From Zestosphaera sp. (GTDB taxonomy: Archaea; Thermoproteota; Thermoprotei_A; Sulfolobales; NBVN01), in the NCBI GenBank assembly GCA_038727705.1, contig JAVYVJ010000002.1, positions 423,051 to 487,050 on the forward strand: 64,000 nucleotides of DNA, given 5' to 3'. Below the pieces are notes generated by a model. That model had not been told where the DNA came from, searched no databases, and saw nothing but the letters and a program-made list of their open reading frames with translations. This document shows positions 1 through 8,230 of the stretch, one piece after another. The translations under genes and the position numbers were made by a program. Position 1 is the stretch's first letter; the number at the start of each line of letters is the position of its first letter.

Positions 1-1
1 A

Positions 2-1045
2 AGGGTGCCCGTCGTGACCACCTCCCTAACTAAGAGGCTGTGCGAGCTCATGATCAAAGACTTCATAAAGATCTCCGGCTATTACCTCCCCTACGAGGAA
101 ACGGACCTCAGCAACATGCTTGACGGCACCTCCGAGCATCCCTACGGGGCTGAGGTAGGTCTTGAAGGCTACTCAGTGAAGCTCCTCAACGCTGGGCACA
201 TACCGGGCAGCATGATGGTGCACGTCGAGGTCGGCGGTAGCAGGGTTCTCTACACTGGAGACATAAACACCATAGACACTAGACTCGTCACCAGGGCCGC
301 CAACCAAGGGCTTGACGCCGACGTCCTGATCATAGAGGGGACGTACGGGTGGACCAAACACCCGCCGAGAGAGTTGGTTGAGAAGGAACTCATAGACTCC
401 GTCAGGGAGGTCACTGATAGAGGCGGTAACGTACTGATTCCGGCGTTCAGCCTCGGCAGGGCTCAAGAAATACTTACACTACTCTACGAGAAGTTCGGCG
501 GTGATGTGTTTTACGACGGCATGATAAGGCAGATATACGACATATTCGTGAGCTACCCTGAATACATAAACAGGTATGAGTCCCTCATCAGATCGAAAGA
601 GGAGTTCAAGGCGGTGGTCAGGTCCTCCCAGAGGAGGAGGATTGCGGAAGGTAGGGGTAACGTCATCGTGGCGTCGGCGGGGATGCTTAAGGGAGGCCCC
701 GCCCTCTACTACTTGAAGAGGCTTGCGGAAAACCCTGGGAACGGGGTCTTCATGGTCTCCTATCAAGCGCCTGGAACTCCGGGGAGGTCCTTGCTTGAGG
801 ATGGCGTGCCGTCGGAGGAGATCGGGTTGGTTAGGGCGAGGGTTCAGTGGTTCGACTTCTCCAGCCATGCAGGGGTTGACGGCCTCTTGGAGCTGGTTAG
901 AGGCTTAAAGAGTTTGAAGCACGTTGTGATAGTCCACACTAACGAGAGGGCTGGAAGCGTCTTCGCCTCCAAGATTAAAGAAAGCCTCAACGAAGTCAGC
1001 GTCCACCTGCCGCAGAATGGTGAGGAACTCCTTCTGGAGGTCTAG
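2..1045 (+). CDS. beta-CASP metallo-beta-lactamase ribonuclease (5' truncated)
   Basis: C-terminal part of a metallo-beta-lactamase/beta-CASP RNA-processing nuclease (aCPSF or RNase J-like). The reading frame is open to the window edge and the HxHxDH zinc motif of the family is absent, so the start lies upstream. Visible motifs are the LTKRL segment right at the beginning, HIPGS (motif 3-like), YTGDIN with the zinc aspartate, IEGTYG at the beta-CASP entry, IPAFSLGRAQE, ASAGMLKGGPA, and the final FSSHAG histidine motif. No KH domain can be seen because the N-terminus is missing. The next gene follows after 2 bp, so the two are probably co-transcribed. Exact subfamily is uncertain. Confidence 0.85.
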   Translation, partial: RVPVVTTSLTKRLCELMIKDFIKISGYYLPYEETDLSNMLDGTSEHPYGAEVGLEGYSVKLLNAGHIPGSMMVHVEVGGSRVLYTGDINTIDTRLVTRAANQGLDADVLIIEGTYGWTKHPPRELVEKELIDSVREVTDRGGNVLIPAFSLGRAQEILTLLYEKFGGDVFYDGMIRQIYDIFVSYPEYINRYESLIRSKEEFKAVVRSSQRRRIAEGRGNVIVASAGMLKGGPALYYLKRLAENPGNGVFMVSYQAPGTPGRSLLEDGVPSEEIGLVRARVQWFDFSSHAGVDGLLELVRGLKSLKHVVIVHTNERAGSVFASKIKESLNEVSVHLPQNGEELLLEV

Positions 1046-1047
1046 TC

Positions 1048-1368
1048 TTGGATAGTGGTGAGGAACTTCTAAGCGAGATACTCAAGGCACTGTGCTCCTC
1101 TAAGACGCTAACCACGAACGAGCTGGCGAGCGCGTTCAAGCTGAGGCCTGAGGACATCGATCTCCTACTCTCAATCCTGGTTGGTGAGGGACTGCTAGTG
1201 AGGGTTGAAGCAGGAACTCAGCGTTCGTGCACTGCCTGCCCCGTGGGGGCGTGGTGCGGCATGAAGCCCCCTCACAATAACCTCCCTACTGCCAGGATCA
1301 CGTATTACAGACTGAGCGAGGCCGGCCTTAAAGCATGCGCCGATATCTCGGCTCGACAGCAACCCTAA
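1048..1368 (+). CDS. FeoC-like winged-helix protein with Cys cluster
   Basis: A 106-residue protein starting at TTG 1048, two bases after the preceding stop, with a GGAGGT ribosome-binding site inside the end of the nuclease gene. Residues 1-55 look like a winged helix (TTNELASAF, then LLSILVGEGLLV). Residues about 65-74 carry CTACPVGAWC, a CxxCx5C cluster like the putative Fe-S site of FeoC-type regulators. In that family the cluster is thought to sense iron or oxygen. feoB lies 18 kb away at 19512, so a link to iron transport is only suggested. It could equally be a local transcriptional regulator. Confidence 0.55.
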   Translation: MDSGEELLSEILKALCSSKTLTTNELASAFKLRPEDIDLLLSILVGEGLLVRVEAGTQRSCTACPVGAWCGMKPPHNNLPTARITYYRLSEAGLKACADISARQQP

Positions 1369-1416
1369 CCCACGTGGAGCCGACAGTTTATTAAATTCAC
1401 ACGATCATTATTGTTG

Positions 1417-2298
1417 GTGTGCGGGTTGAGTGAGGTTGGGCTGGGATTAGTCTTGATGCAGGGGATAGCCCCCAACACCGTGATGTTGACCAACGTTAAG
1501 AAGGTGATCCTGACGGCCAGGACTAAATACCAGGAGGTACAGATAGCTGAATTCCAAGATTTCGGGAGGGGATTAGTCCTCGATGGCTATATCCAGTCGA
1601 CTGAGGCGGACGAGCACATATATCATGAATCACTGGTTCAGCCGGCGATGACGACGCACACTAACCCCAGGAAGGCCTTGATAATAGGCGGCGGCGAGGG
1701 GGCTACGTTGAGGGAGACGCTGAAGCACAGCACCGTCGAGGAGGCGGTGATGGTGGATATAGATGGGGAGTTGGTGGACTTCGCCAAGAAGTACCTGGAC
1801 TTCATGCATAAAGGTGCCTTCGACGATCCGAGATCTAAGGTGGTCATCGAGGATGGACTCAAGTACGTTGAGGAGGCCCCCAAGCGGTATTTCGATGTCG
1901 TGATCAACGATCTGACGGACCCCTACGGACCTGAGGTCGGGCGTAAGCTCTACTCCACCGACTACTACGTTAAGGTAAAGGAGGCGATGAGCGATGACGG
2001 GATTCTAGTGACTCAAGCAGGTAACTCGTTCTTCTTCCCCACGACATACAGGGACGCCGTGAATAGTCTGAAGAGCGTGTTCAACATCGTCAGGGAGTAC
2101 TGGGTCTGGATACCCTCCTTCGGCTACGCGTGCAATTACCTGATCGCTTCAGACGTGCATGACCCCCTGGAATTGAGCGCCGAGCAGGTTGATGAAATCT
2201 TGAGATTGCGTGGGGTGGTGAACAAGTACTATGACGGGCTCCAGCACGTAGCTATGATGAAAAGCAAAGTAATCGTGGGGCGGGATTTCGCTAGGTAG
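1417..2298 (+). CDS. speE: spermidine synthase-family aminopropyltransferase
   Basis: Polyamine aminopropyltransferase that moves the aminopropyl group of decarboxylated SAM to a diamine or agmatine. Motifs are YQEVQIAEF, LVLDGYIQSTEADEHIYHE, the SAM-binding GGGEGATLRE, DIDGELVDFAKKY, and NDLTDPYGPEVGRKLYS, all in the usual order for a protein of about 290 residues. A TATA-like TTTATTAAAT at 1388-1397 predicts transcription from about 1415-1420, which favours GTG 1417 or TTG 1426. ATG 1456 would also keep the whole conserved domain. The acceptor amine (putrescine, agmatine or cadaverine) cannot be decided. It converges on mrp with an 8-bp overlap. Confidence 0.9.
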   Translation: MCGLSEVGLGLVLMQGIAPNTVMLTNVKKVILTARTKYQEVQIAEFQDFGRGLVLDGYIQSTEADEHIYHESLVQPAMTTHTNPRKALIIGGGEGATLRETLKHSTVEEAVMVDIDGELVDFAKKYLDFMHKGAFDDPRSKVVIEDGLKYVEEAPKRYFDVVINDLTDPYGPEVGRKLYSTDYYVKVKEAMSDDGILVTQAGNSFFFPTTYRDAVNSLKSVFNIVREYWVWIPSFGYACNYLIASDVHDPLELSAEQVDEILRLRGVVNKYYDGLQHVAMMKSKVIVGRDFAR

Positions 2299-3160
2299 CT
2301 TCGTCCGCCCCCCCACCTACGTTGTTGAGGGTTTCAACGATCTTGGTTGCCGCATCCCTGAAGGCCTTAGTCACAGGGGATTCAGGGAACGTCAGAACAT
2401 ACGGCCTTCCCTCATCGTTGGCCTCGCCTATCCTGGGGTCTAGAGGTATCTCGGCAAGGAGGGGTACGCCGTACCTCTCTGAGAGCGTTCTTCCAGAGCC
2501 TCTGCCGAAGACCCTGTAGGTTTTGCCTGTGTCGGGGCAGTAGAAGGACGACATGTTTTCAATAAGCCCTATCGGCTTCTTACCTAACTGCCTGTAAAAC
2601 ATTATCGACCTGCCGACAACCAGTACGGAGAGTTCAGAGGGTATGGTCACGAAGACCACTCCATCTATCTTCGGGAGTTCTTGAGCTACTGTGATGGCTT
2701 CGTCGCCCGTCCCTGGCGGCATGTCTATGATCAGGATGTCTAGGCTGCCCCACGATACGTCCGTTACGAACTGGAAGATTGCCGTAGTCTTTATAGGCCC
2801 CCTCCAGATGACCGGGGTGTCATCGTCCTCCAATAGGAAGTCAAGGGACATTACCTTAAGCCCTAAGGGCCCTACAGCCGGCTGTATACCCCCCGACAAA
2901 GCTATCAATCTCTGACCCCTCATACCGAGGATCTTAGGGGCTGAGGGTCCATGGAAGTCGATGTCCATTAGACCCACCTCACGTCCCATGCCCCTCAGCA
3001 TTAGGGCCAGGCTGGAGGCTACGAACGACTTCCCAACACCGCCCTTACCGGAGGTCACGGCAATAACGTGCTTTACATCCCTAAGTCTTTCCTGCGCTGC
3101 CTGCTTACGCGGATCCGCCACCCTAGGCGGCAGGCGCATGTTGGATCTACTACCCTCCAT
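2291..3160 (-). CDS. Mrp/NBP35-family P-loop ATPase (Fe-S carrier)
   Basis: Scaffold/carrier ATPase for [4Fe-4S] cluster assembly. The deviant Walker A is GKGGVGKS, preceded by VIAVTS. DIDFHGPSAPKILGM, IIDMPPGTGDEA and IPLDPRIGEANDEGRPY are all diagnostic. The usual CxxC near the C-terminus is changed: the sequence reads FYCPDTGK, so only the first cysteine is kept. The bridging cluster of the family would then need another ligand or a different geometry. ATG 3160 has a GGGGGGTG ribosome-binding site; an in-frame ATG at 3178 is the alternative. The gene overlaps the convergent aminopropyltransferase by 8 bp. Confidence 0.88.
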   Translation of the reverse strand: MEGSRSNMRLPPRVADPRKQAAQERLRDVKHVIAVTSGKGGVGKSFVASSLALMLRGMGREVGLMDIDFHGPSAPKILGMRGQRLIALSGGIQPAVGPLGLKVMSLDFLLEDDDTPVIWRGPIKTTAIFQFVTDVSWGSLDILIIDMPPGTGDEAITVAQELPKIDGVVFVTIPSELSVLVVGRSIMFYRQLGKKPIGLIENMSSFYCPDTGKTYRVFGRGSGRTLSERYGVPLLAEIPLDPRIGEANDEGRPYVLTFPESPVTKAFRDAATKIVETLNNVGGGADEAT

Positions 3161-3220
3161 AGTCACCCCCCAATACATTACCTCGCACTCTTAATGGCGT
3201 TCAGAACTATTAAGCGACCT

Positions 3221-4006
3221 TCACGAAACCCCGACATCCGTGAGCGTGAACGCCAGTTCGTGTCCTTCTGAGATCATCTTGACTTTAAGAGGTACGCGGA
3301 GTTCCTTATCGATCCAGAGCATCACTGTCAGGCTTGAATCGCCCTCGCTCACCGTGTATTTGAGAACTTCCGTGACCCTATCCACGGTGATCGTGTTGAT
3401 CTTCTGCAATGCCGATGTGCTGACGTTTATCGCCGAGAGCGTCAGGCTGACGGTTTCGTCACCTACGTAGTCCTCAGTGATTGAGGCGTTCCTCTGCTGC
3501 AACCTCAGCATGTTTATCAGGAGTTCCTCAGGCTTGCTGAGCTTGGGGGGGAGGGTTAAGTTCGACTCCCGAATTAACTCTATGCCCAGCCTGCCCAAGA
3601 CCGCGTTCACGTGCGGGGCCGCAGTGTAGTACGCGAACCACGTGCTCATGTTCCTGCTGTAGAACGCCATTATGAGTAGAGTGTCTGATACGGAGAGCGA
3701 AGTGTTGAGGACGTAGTCCCCTCGAACACGGTACCTGACTATGAGTGAGGTGTTGGTGAGGTTTTTAGCGAACACGGACTCAACGTCCTTCCTGAGGGCG
3801 TCCAGCGGGTTAACGGGGGTCTTAGCGCTTGCCGCAGGCATTGCAGGAAGTCCGAAGAACGTTATGTAGAGGCCGGACGCGATCATCGCGACTATAATCA
3901 CCAGAATGATTATGTCCAGCCTCCTCAGCTTGGGGGCTAGACCTCTAGATTTCTTCTTCTTGACTACCTTGCCTACCTCCTTCTTAGGCTTCTTGGACAT
4001 CCGCAT
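3221..4006 (-). CDS. membrane-anchored extracytoplasmic protein of unknown function
   Basis: Not recognised as a named family. The N-terminus is very lysine-rich (KKPKKEVGKVVKKKKSRG). It is followed by one hydrophobic helix (IIILVIIVAMIASGLYITFF), then about 200 residues rich in Ser, Thr, Val and N-glycosylation-type NxS/T sites such as NTS and NMS. This layout fits a signal-anchor protein with an outside domain of beta-strand character. ATG 4006 is preferred over TTG 4021 because GTGAG precedes it and a TATA-like TAAAATAAA lies about 4031-4040. No conserved neighbour explains its role. Confidence 0.7.
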   Translation of the reverse strand: MRMSKKPKKEVGKVVKKKKSRGLAPKLRRLDIIILVIIVAMIASGLYITFFGLPAMPAASAKTPVNPLDALRKDVESVFAKNLTNTSLIVRYRVRGDYVLNTSLSVSDTLLIMAFYSRNMSTWFAYYTAAPHVNAVLGRLGIELIRESNLTLPPKLSKPEELLINMLRLQQRNASITEDYVGDETVSLTLSAINVSTSALQKINTITVDRVTEVLKYTVSEGDSSLTVMLWIDKELRVPLKVKMISEGHELAFTLTDVGVS

Positions 4007-4047
4007 CAGCTCACAAACCAATATACATGAACTTTATTTTAAGTTTG

Positions 4048-5442
4048 CTATTGCGTGCTGGATACGCTTCTAACCTTAATCACCTGCTCCCTATCCCTCA
4101 ACCCATAGGTCAGGACCACCACCTCGTTCGCCCTCAACTCACCCTCCATCATCAGCTCGGAATACAGCTTCTCAAGGCCTTCCATGTAGCCCTCCGCCTT
4201 AATGACCCTTACCTGAGCACCCCACACTATGGAGAGCTTCCTAGCAATCCTCACATCAGGCACTGCAACGTAGAAGCGCGTTTCAGGCCTCAGCGAAGCG
4301 ACTGAGAACGCTGTCGTGCCCTTCATCGAGTATATCGCTAGCACCCCGTTGAGGTCCTCAGCTAGCTCCACAACCCCCTTAGCATACCTCCCCTTCAGTG
4401 ATTTCATGACGCGCCAGCCCTCCCTTTGGACTGGGGGTTGACGCATCGACTCCGCCCTCTCCGCAATCCTCCTCAACCACCTAACCGCCTCAACTGGGTA
4501 CTTCCCGACCGCGGTCTCCCCGGTAAGCATGAGGGCGTCAACACCCTCCAGCACGGCGTTGCTCACGTCAGATACCTCAGCCCTCGTAGGGACTGGATTG
4601 CTCGTCATGGATTCTAGGAGCTGGGTCGCCACAATGACCGGCTTGCCCGCCTCAAGCGACGTGTTCGCGATTTCCTTCTGAAGTACGGGCACCTCCTCCA
4701 GGCCGAAGTTCATGCCTAGATCGCCTCTAGCTACAAGCACGGCGTCGGAGGCCTCCACCACCTCGCTGAGGTTCTTCACAGCGTCTCTAGTCTCCACCTT
4801 CGTTATGATTAGTGCGTCACACCCCACGCTCCTGAGGAAGTTACGCAGGGCCTCAACGTCCTCAGCACCCCTGACGTGGCTGGCGCCGACGTAATCCACC
4901 CCATCCCTACATAATACTTTAACGTCCTCAGCGTCCTCGCCTGTGAGATACGGTAGCTCGAACACCCTCCCAGGGAACGCCACGTTCTTCCTGGATCTAA
5001 GGTCGCAGGTGCTCAGCGCTTGAGCTGTGAAGCACTCCTCAGAAACCTCAACCACCCTGAAGCGAGCCCTCCCGTCATCCATGACCAGCAGGTCGCCGGC
5101 CGCGAGCTCCTTAATGACCTCCTTGTGGGGGAACGGAACCCTTAACTCAGTCCTTGAATAGCCCGACACACAGAACCTGACAAGGGAGCCCGCCTCAACG
5201 TGGAGGACCTCAGGGAAATCCCCCAGCCTCAGTGAAGGCCCCCTAATGTCCGTGATCACCGCTGCAGGCCTCCCCACAGATACCTCAGCGTCCCTGACCC
5301 TGCGGATGAGGGCGCGCCACTCACCCAACCCCCCATGAGCTAAGTTAATCCTAAAGCCGGACACCCCCTCGTGAAGCAAGGACTCTATAACCCCCCCGGA
5401 GCTGGAGGAGGGACCTAACGAGGCAATCAACTTAACCCTCAA
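4048..5442 (-). CDS. pyk: pyruvate kinase
   Basis: Last enzyme of glycolysis, converting phosphoenolpyruvate and ADP to pyruvate and ATP. Motifs in order are ASLGPSS at the N-terminus, FRINLAHG, ITDIRGPSLRLG, the B-domain barrel, the active-site lysine segment ALIITKVE, ARGDLGMN, VIVATQLLESM, and LTGETAVGKYPVEAV. A C-terminal regulatory domain completes a normal length of 464 residues. The start is TTG 5442. A TATA-like TTATAA about 25 bp upstream (5466-5471) suggests a short or absent leader. The 56-bp gap to tRNA-Thr must hold two divergent promoters. Confidence 0.95.
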   Translation of the reverse strand: MRVKLIASLGPSSSSGGVIESLLHEGVSGFRINLAHGGLGEWRALIRRVRDAEVSVGRPAAVITDIRGPSLRLGDFPEVLHVEAGSLVRFCVSGYSRTELRVPFPHKEVIKELAAGDLLVMDDGRARFRVVEVSEECFTAQALSTCDLRSRKNVAFPGRVFELPYLTGEDAEDVKVLCRDGVDYVGASHVRGAEDVEALRNFLRSVGCDALIITKVETRDAVKNLSEVVEASDAVLVARGDLGMNFGLEEVPVLQKEIANTSLEAGKPVIVATQLLESMTSNPVPTRAEVSDVSNAVLEGVDALMLTGETAVGKYPVEAVRWLRRIAERAESMRQPPVQREGWRVMKSLKGRYAKGVVELAEDLNGVLAIYSMKGTTAFSVASLRPETRFYVAVPDVRIARKLSIVWGAQVRVIKAEGYMEGLEKLYSELMMEGELRANEVVVLTYGLRDREQVIKVRSVSSTQ

Positions 5443-5498
5443 ACCCCACCCCCATTAGTAAACGTTATAAAGCCTTAAGTAAACACAAATAGACGGGG

Positions 5499-5572
5499 GC
5501 CGCCGTAGCTCAGCCTGGTGGAGCACCGGCCTTGTAAGCCGGGGGTCGCGGGTTCGAATCCCGCCGGCGGCT
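5499..5572 (+). tRNA. tRNA-Thr (anticodon TGT)
   Basis: Complete cloverleaf of 74 nt. Acceptor arms GCCGCCG and CGGCGGC pair fully. The anticodon stem CCGGC/GCCGG encloses the loop CTTGTAA with anticodon TGT. The T-arm is GCGGG-TTCGAAT-CCCGC and the discriminator base is T. No CCA is encoded: the sequence continues TCACCCC. No intron is present. TATA-like AT-rich sequence lies at about 5465-5480. Confidence 0.95.
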
Positions 5573-5736
5573 CACCCCTTCTTTGATTGTTGAGGGTTTG
5601 GAGGTCCCACCTTTTATGTAGGTCAATCAGCAATAACTCACTCATCGCATATGTTCAGTCCGCTGAGCCCGGAGAAGTCCTTTATCTGGAAAATATCGAG
5701 ACGCCAAGTATGGCGAGAGAAGGCCGTGAGATTCGG

Positions 5737-7038
5737 CTATCGGTCTTCAGGACGGGAAGAGACTTTAGGTTTTCTGACGCAGAGTAGCAGAAGGAGTATC
5801 AGAAGTATGTTGCGTTCCAGGTAAAAGGGCTGCGCTACTGACCTTACGTACCAGGGGGCGTAGAGTGGGGTTTGACCCAGTAACTCCCTAATGATTGGAT
5901 CGGTGATGAACATTGCTATGAATAAAGCGTTCAAGACATCTGATACGAGCAGCAGTGGGTAGGAGAAGACACTGTTGTTCGGGATCGCAAGCAGGGCTAG
6001 TGGCAGTATGAGGAGGAAGTACTGGGGTGGATTGATGTAGTTGAAGACGGTAACAGCGTAGGTGGCTGCGAGCATGGCGACGTACATGTTAACAGTCCGT
6101 CCCTTCAGCACGTATACCGCCGTGGTGAGGGCTACTGCCGAGCCGATGAGCAGGAACGCTGTCCTGTGAAGGGGTGAGAAGATATCTGGCACGAACCACA
6201 TGTAGATGCAGTTCTCACAGTACCAGCCAGACACGTAACTATAGATCGCGAAGAAGCTTTCTGGACTCAGCAACGCGTGGAGCGCCAGCGGCGCGATGCC
6301 TGCAACCCCTCCTAAGATGTAACTCAGCGTCTTAAACCATTCACGCATCCTCAAAAGCGTCAGGAAGACTACGTATGCAACAGCCACGGGTATAATCTTG
6401 GCTGAAACCGAGAGCCCGAAGAATAGCCCCGACAAAAATGGCCTGCCACGCAGGCAACAGTATAGGGCCGCGAGCATCAGCGCCACAGCAATGATGTCGA
6501 AATTGTAGACGAGGTATACTGCCATGGAGGGGGATAGAATGTAGGGCAAGACCCGCTTACCTGGAACATTACTCAGCTCAACAACCCTTGCAAAAAGATA
6601 AACCGACAGAAGGAAGAACGCTCCCAGGAGGGCAGACATCACTGCGTAGAAGCATAAAGTGATAAGATGGTTAGGCGGTGTTCCCTCAGACACGATCGAG
6701 GCTACTGTCTTGCCTAAGCAACTCGATGCGTAAAAGGCGCCCGCACTGATTACTGGATACTCAAAGAAGTAATCTACATAAGGTAGGCCGCAGGGATCCG
6801 CGGCCTTCTCATAAAGATAGAGGGTGTAGCTGGTTCCGTTATTGATGAGCTCCACTTCCACGTGCGGCATGATTCTGTTGTTAAATATGCTTATTAAGTC
6901 GGAGTAATCGATGATCCCTCGAAGCGGGTTGGAGGCGGCAGGCGCGTGGATCACGAGGGATATAGCTAACGTGATGAGAGACAACGCCACATACCCCCTA
7001 CACTTTTTAGCTATCCGCATAATCTGCACCCTCCTCAT
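5737..7038 (-). CDS. GT-C fold membrane glycosyltransferase (GT87/DUF2029-like)
   Basis: Polytopic protein of about 433 residues with roughly 10-11 hydrophobic segments, beginning with a signal-like helix after MRIAKKCRG. The first large outside loop carries Asp/Glu residues, including YVDYFFEYPV. This matches the acidic-aromatic-Pro motif of DUF2029/GT87 polyprenol-phosphate-dependent mannosyltransferases. It probably adds a sugar to a lipid or glycoprotein glycan on the outer face of the membrane. The start ATG 7038 overlaps the stop of the upstream methyltransferase (TGATG), so the two genes form one transcript. The sugar specificity is unknown. Confidence 0.7.
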   Translation of the reverse strand: MRRVQIMRIAKKCRGYVALSLITLAISLVIHAPAASNPLRGIIDYSDLISIFNNRIMPHVEVELINNGTSYTLYLYEKAADPCGLPYVDYFFEYPVISAGAFYASSCLGKTVASIVSEGTPPNHLITLCFYAVMSALLGAFFLLSVYLFARVVELSNVPGKRVLPYILSPSMAVYLVYNFDIIAVALMLAALYCCLRGRPFLSGLFFGLSVSAKIIPVAVAYVVFLTLLRMREWFKTLSYILGGVAGIAPLALHALLSPESFFAIYSYVSGWYCENCIYMWFVPDIFSPLHRTAFLLIGSAVALTTAVYVLKGRTVNMYVAMLAATYAVTVFNYINPPQYFLLILPLALLAIPNNSVFSYPLLLVSDVLNALFIAMFITDPIIRELLGQTPLYAPWYVRSVAQPFYLERNILLILLLLLCVRKPKVSSRPEDR

Positions 7039-7721
7039 CAACCCCCTTTACTGAATAGTATTACCTCACTACACGGATTGACCACCAGTCGAAACCTGTG
7101 GAAAAGCCCTGTTAGGACTCCCGCATATCCGGAGAGGCGGCTCTCTAAAGGGTATTGCCTCGACATGTTATAAAGGTAGGTAAAACTCCTAAGAACTTTC
7201 TCGAGTAACCTCGGCTTAACACTCAAGACCAGCTTCCTGCTCGCCTCCTCATCATACAGGAAGCCAACCGCCGTACCCATCGTGACCCACGTTGCCCTAG
7301 GCAGCAACCACACATGGGTTTCATCTCCCCTGAACGCCGCCCTACACTCCGGCGAAGTCGACGGGACCGATACGAGGAGGTATCCACCGGAGGTCATGGA
7401 GCGGTGGAGTTTTCTGAGAACACTCAACGGGGAATCAAGGTGCTCAAGTATGTTGAGCGCTAGGACGAGTTTCAGCTGCCCATCACCAAAGACCTCAACA
7501 TCATCTACATCTGTACATGACGACACGATACTCGGGTGCTTCATGTACATGTCAACAACCTTGCAGTCAATATCATATATGAACACCCTCCTGCAGACCC
7601 TTACGAGAGATAGTGGCGTGGGTAGCGTCCCACACCCTACATCAGCGCATGAGCCGTTCAACACTGCATCGCCGAAAAAATCCACTATGAGATCAGAGTA
7701 AAGCTTCCTTATCATAACCAT
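7038..7721 (-). CDS. class I SAM-dependent methyltransferase
   Basis: Methyltransferase fold with glycine-rich motif I (CADVGCGTLPTPL), acidic end of strand 2 (YDIDCKVVDMY), and motif IV/post-motif (LALNILEHLDSPLSVLRKL, then SGGYLLVSVPS). This is the UbiE/type-11 pattern. It is translationally coupled to the membrane glycosyltransferase downstream. Methylation of a sugar or lipid-linked glycan is therefore a reasonable guess, not shown by sequence. ATG 7721 is one of three close starts (TTG 7724, ATG 7715). Confidence 0.8.
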   Translation of the reverse strand: MVMIRKLYSDLIVDFFGDAVLNGSCADVGCGTLPTPLSLVRVCRRVFIYDIDCKVVDMYMKHPSIVSSCTDVDDVEVFGDGQLKLVLALNILEHLDSPLSVLRKLHRSMTSGGYLLVSVPSTSPECRAAFRGDETHVWLLPRATWVTMGTAVGFLYDEEASRKLVLSVKPRLLEKVLRSFTYLYNMSRQYPLESRLSGYAGVLTGLFHRFRLVVNPCSEVILFSKGG

Positions 7722-7724
7722 CAA

Positions 7725-8230
7725 CTACCGCAATGAATGCATTCACCATGGAGTAACACGTGACCTGGCACTAATCAGTAGCCATCGCCAGCGAGAATGC
7801 ATCCCCCCTCCACCAGAGTCTCCGTCAGGGAGTGAACTCCTGACTAGTTTCAGGCGTCTTAATCCTCCCTCGTTAAGGCTGCAAGCCCCTGCAGTGATCA
7901 CGCCGTGACCGCTGATCATCACCCCCCTGTCCACAACCCTTAACTTATGGATGGAGGTTTGCATTTTGCCTCCATGGATTATTTATATGGCAAAGCGGAT
8001 TTAAATGGGGATGAGGCTTCATGGTTAATGGTCTTCCCCTCCATAGCCTTTATGGAGGAGGGATAGGGAACCTGGGACTGGATCTCGTTCAAGGACTGCA
8101 CAACCCCTGGAAGCCCCGTCACTATAGGGCACGAACCCCGCAAGTAACCCCGGCACTTTACCCTACCCATGGAACTGCTCCCCAGGAACCCGGGTAGATA
8201 TTAAAGGCATAGGACAGCCATCTAGGGGCG
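7725..8230. other. 500-bp intergenic region with two related hairpins
   Basis: No convincing gene. Reading frames exist on the minus strand (7743-7964 and 7979-8170), but their translations lack domain-like character and recognisable motifs. Two perfect hairpins share the same arm: 7951-7975 (ATGGAGG, 11-nt loop, CCTCCAT) and 8038-8058 (CCTCCATA, loop GCCTT, TATGGAGG). A TATA-like GATATTAAAG at 8197-8206 fits the galT promoter. The hairpins could terminate transcription, or could form part of a small RNA. Confidence 0.5.

Noticed and set aside
5587-5787. Short plus-strand frame after tRNA-Thr
   Set aside because: Its end overlaps the membrane glycosyltransferase gene and its translation has no recognisable motif; treated as chance.
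7743-8170. Two minus-strand frames in the gap before galT
   Set aside because: Residue composition is not protein-like, with no ribosome-binding site and no domain; one overlaps the hairpins.
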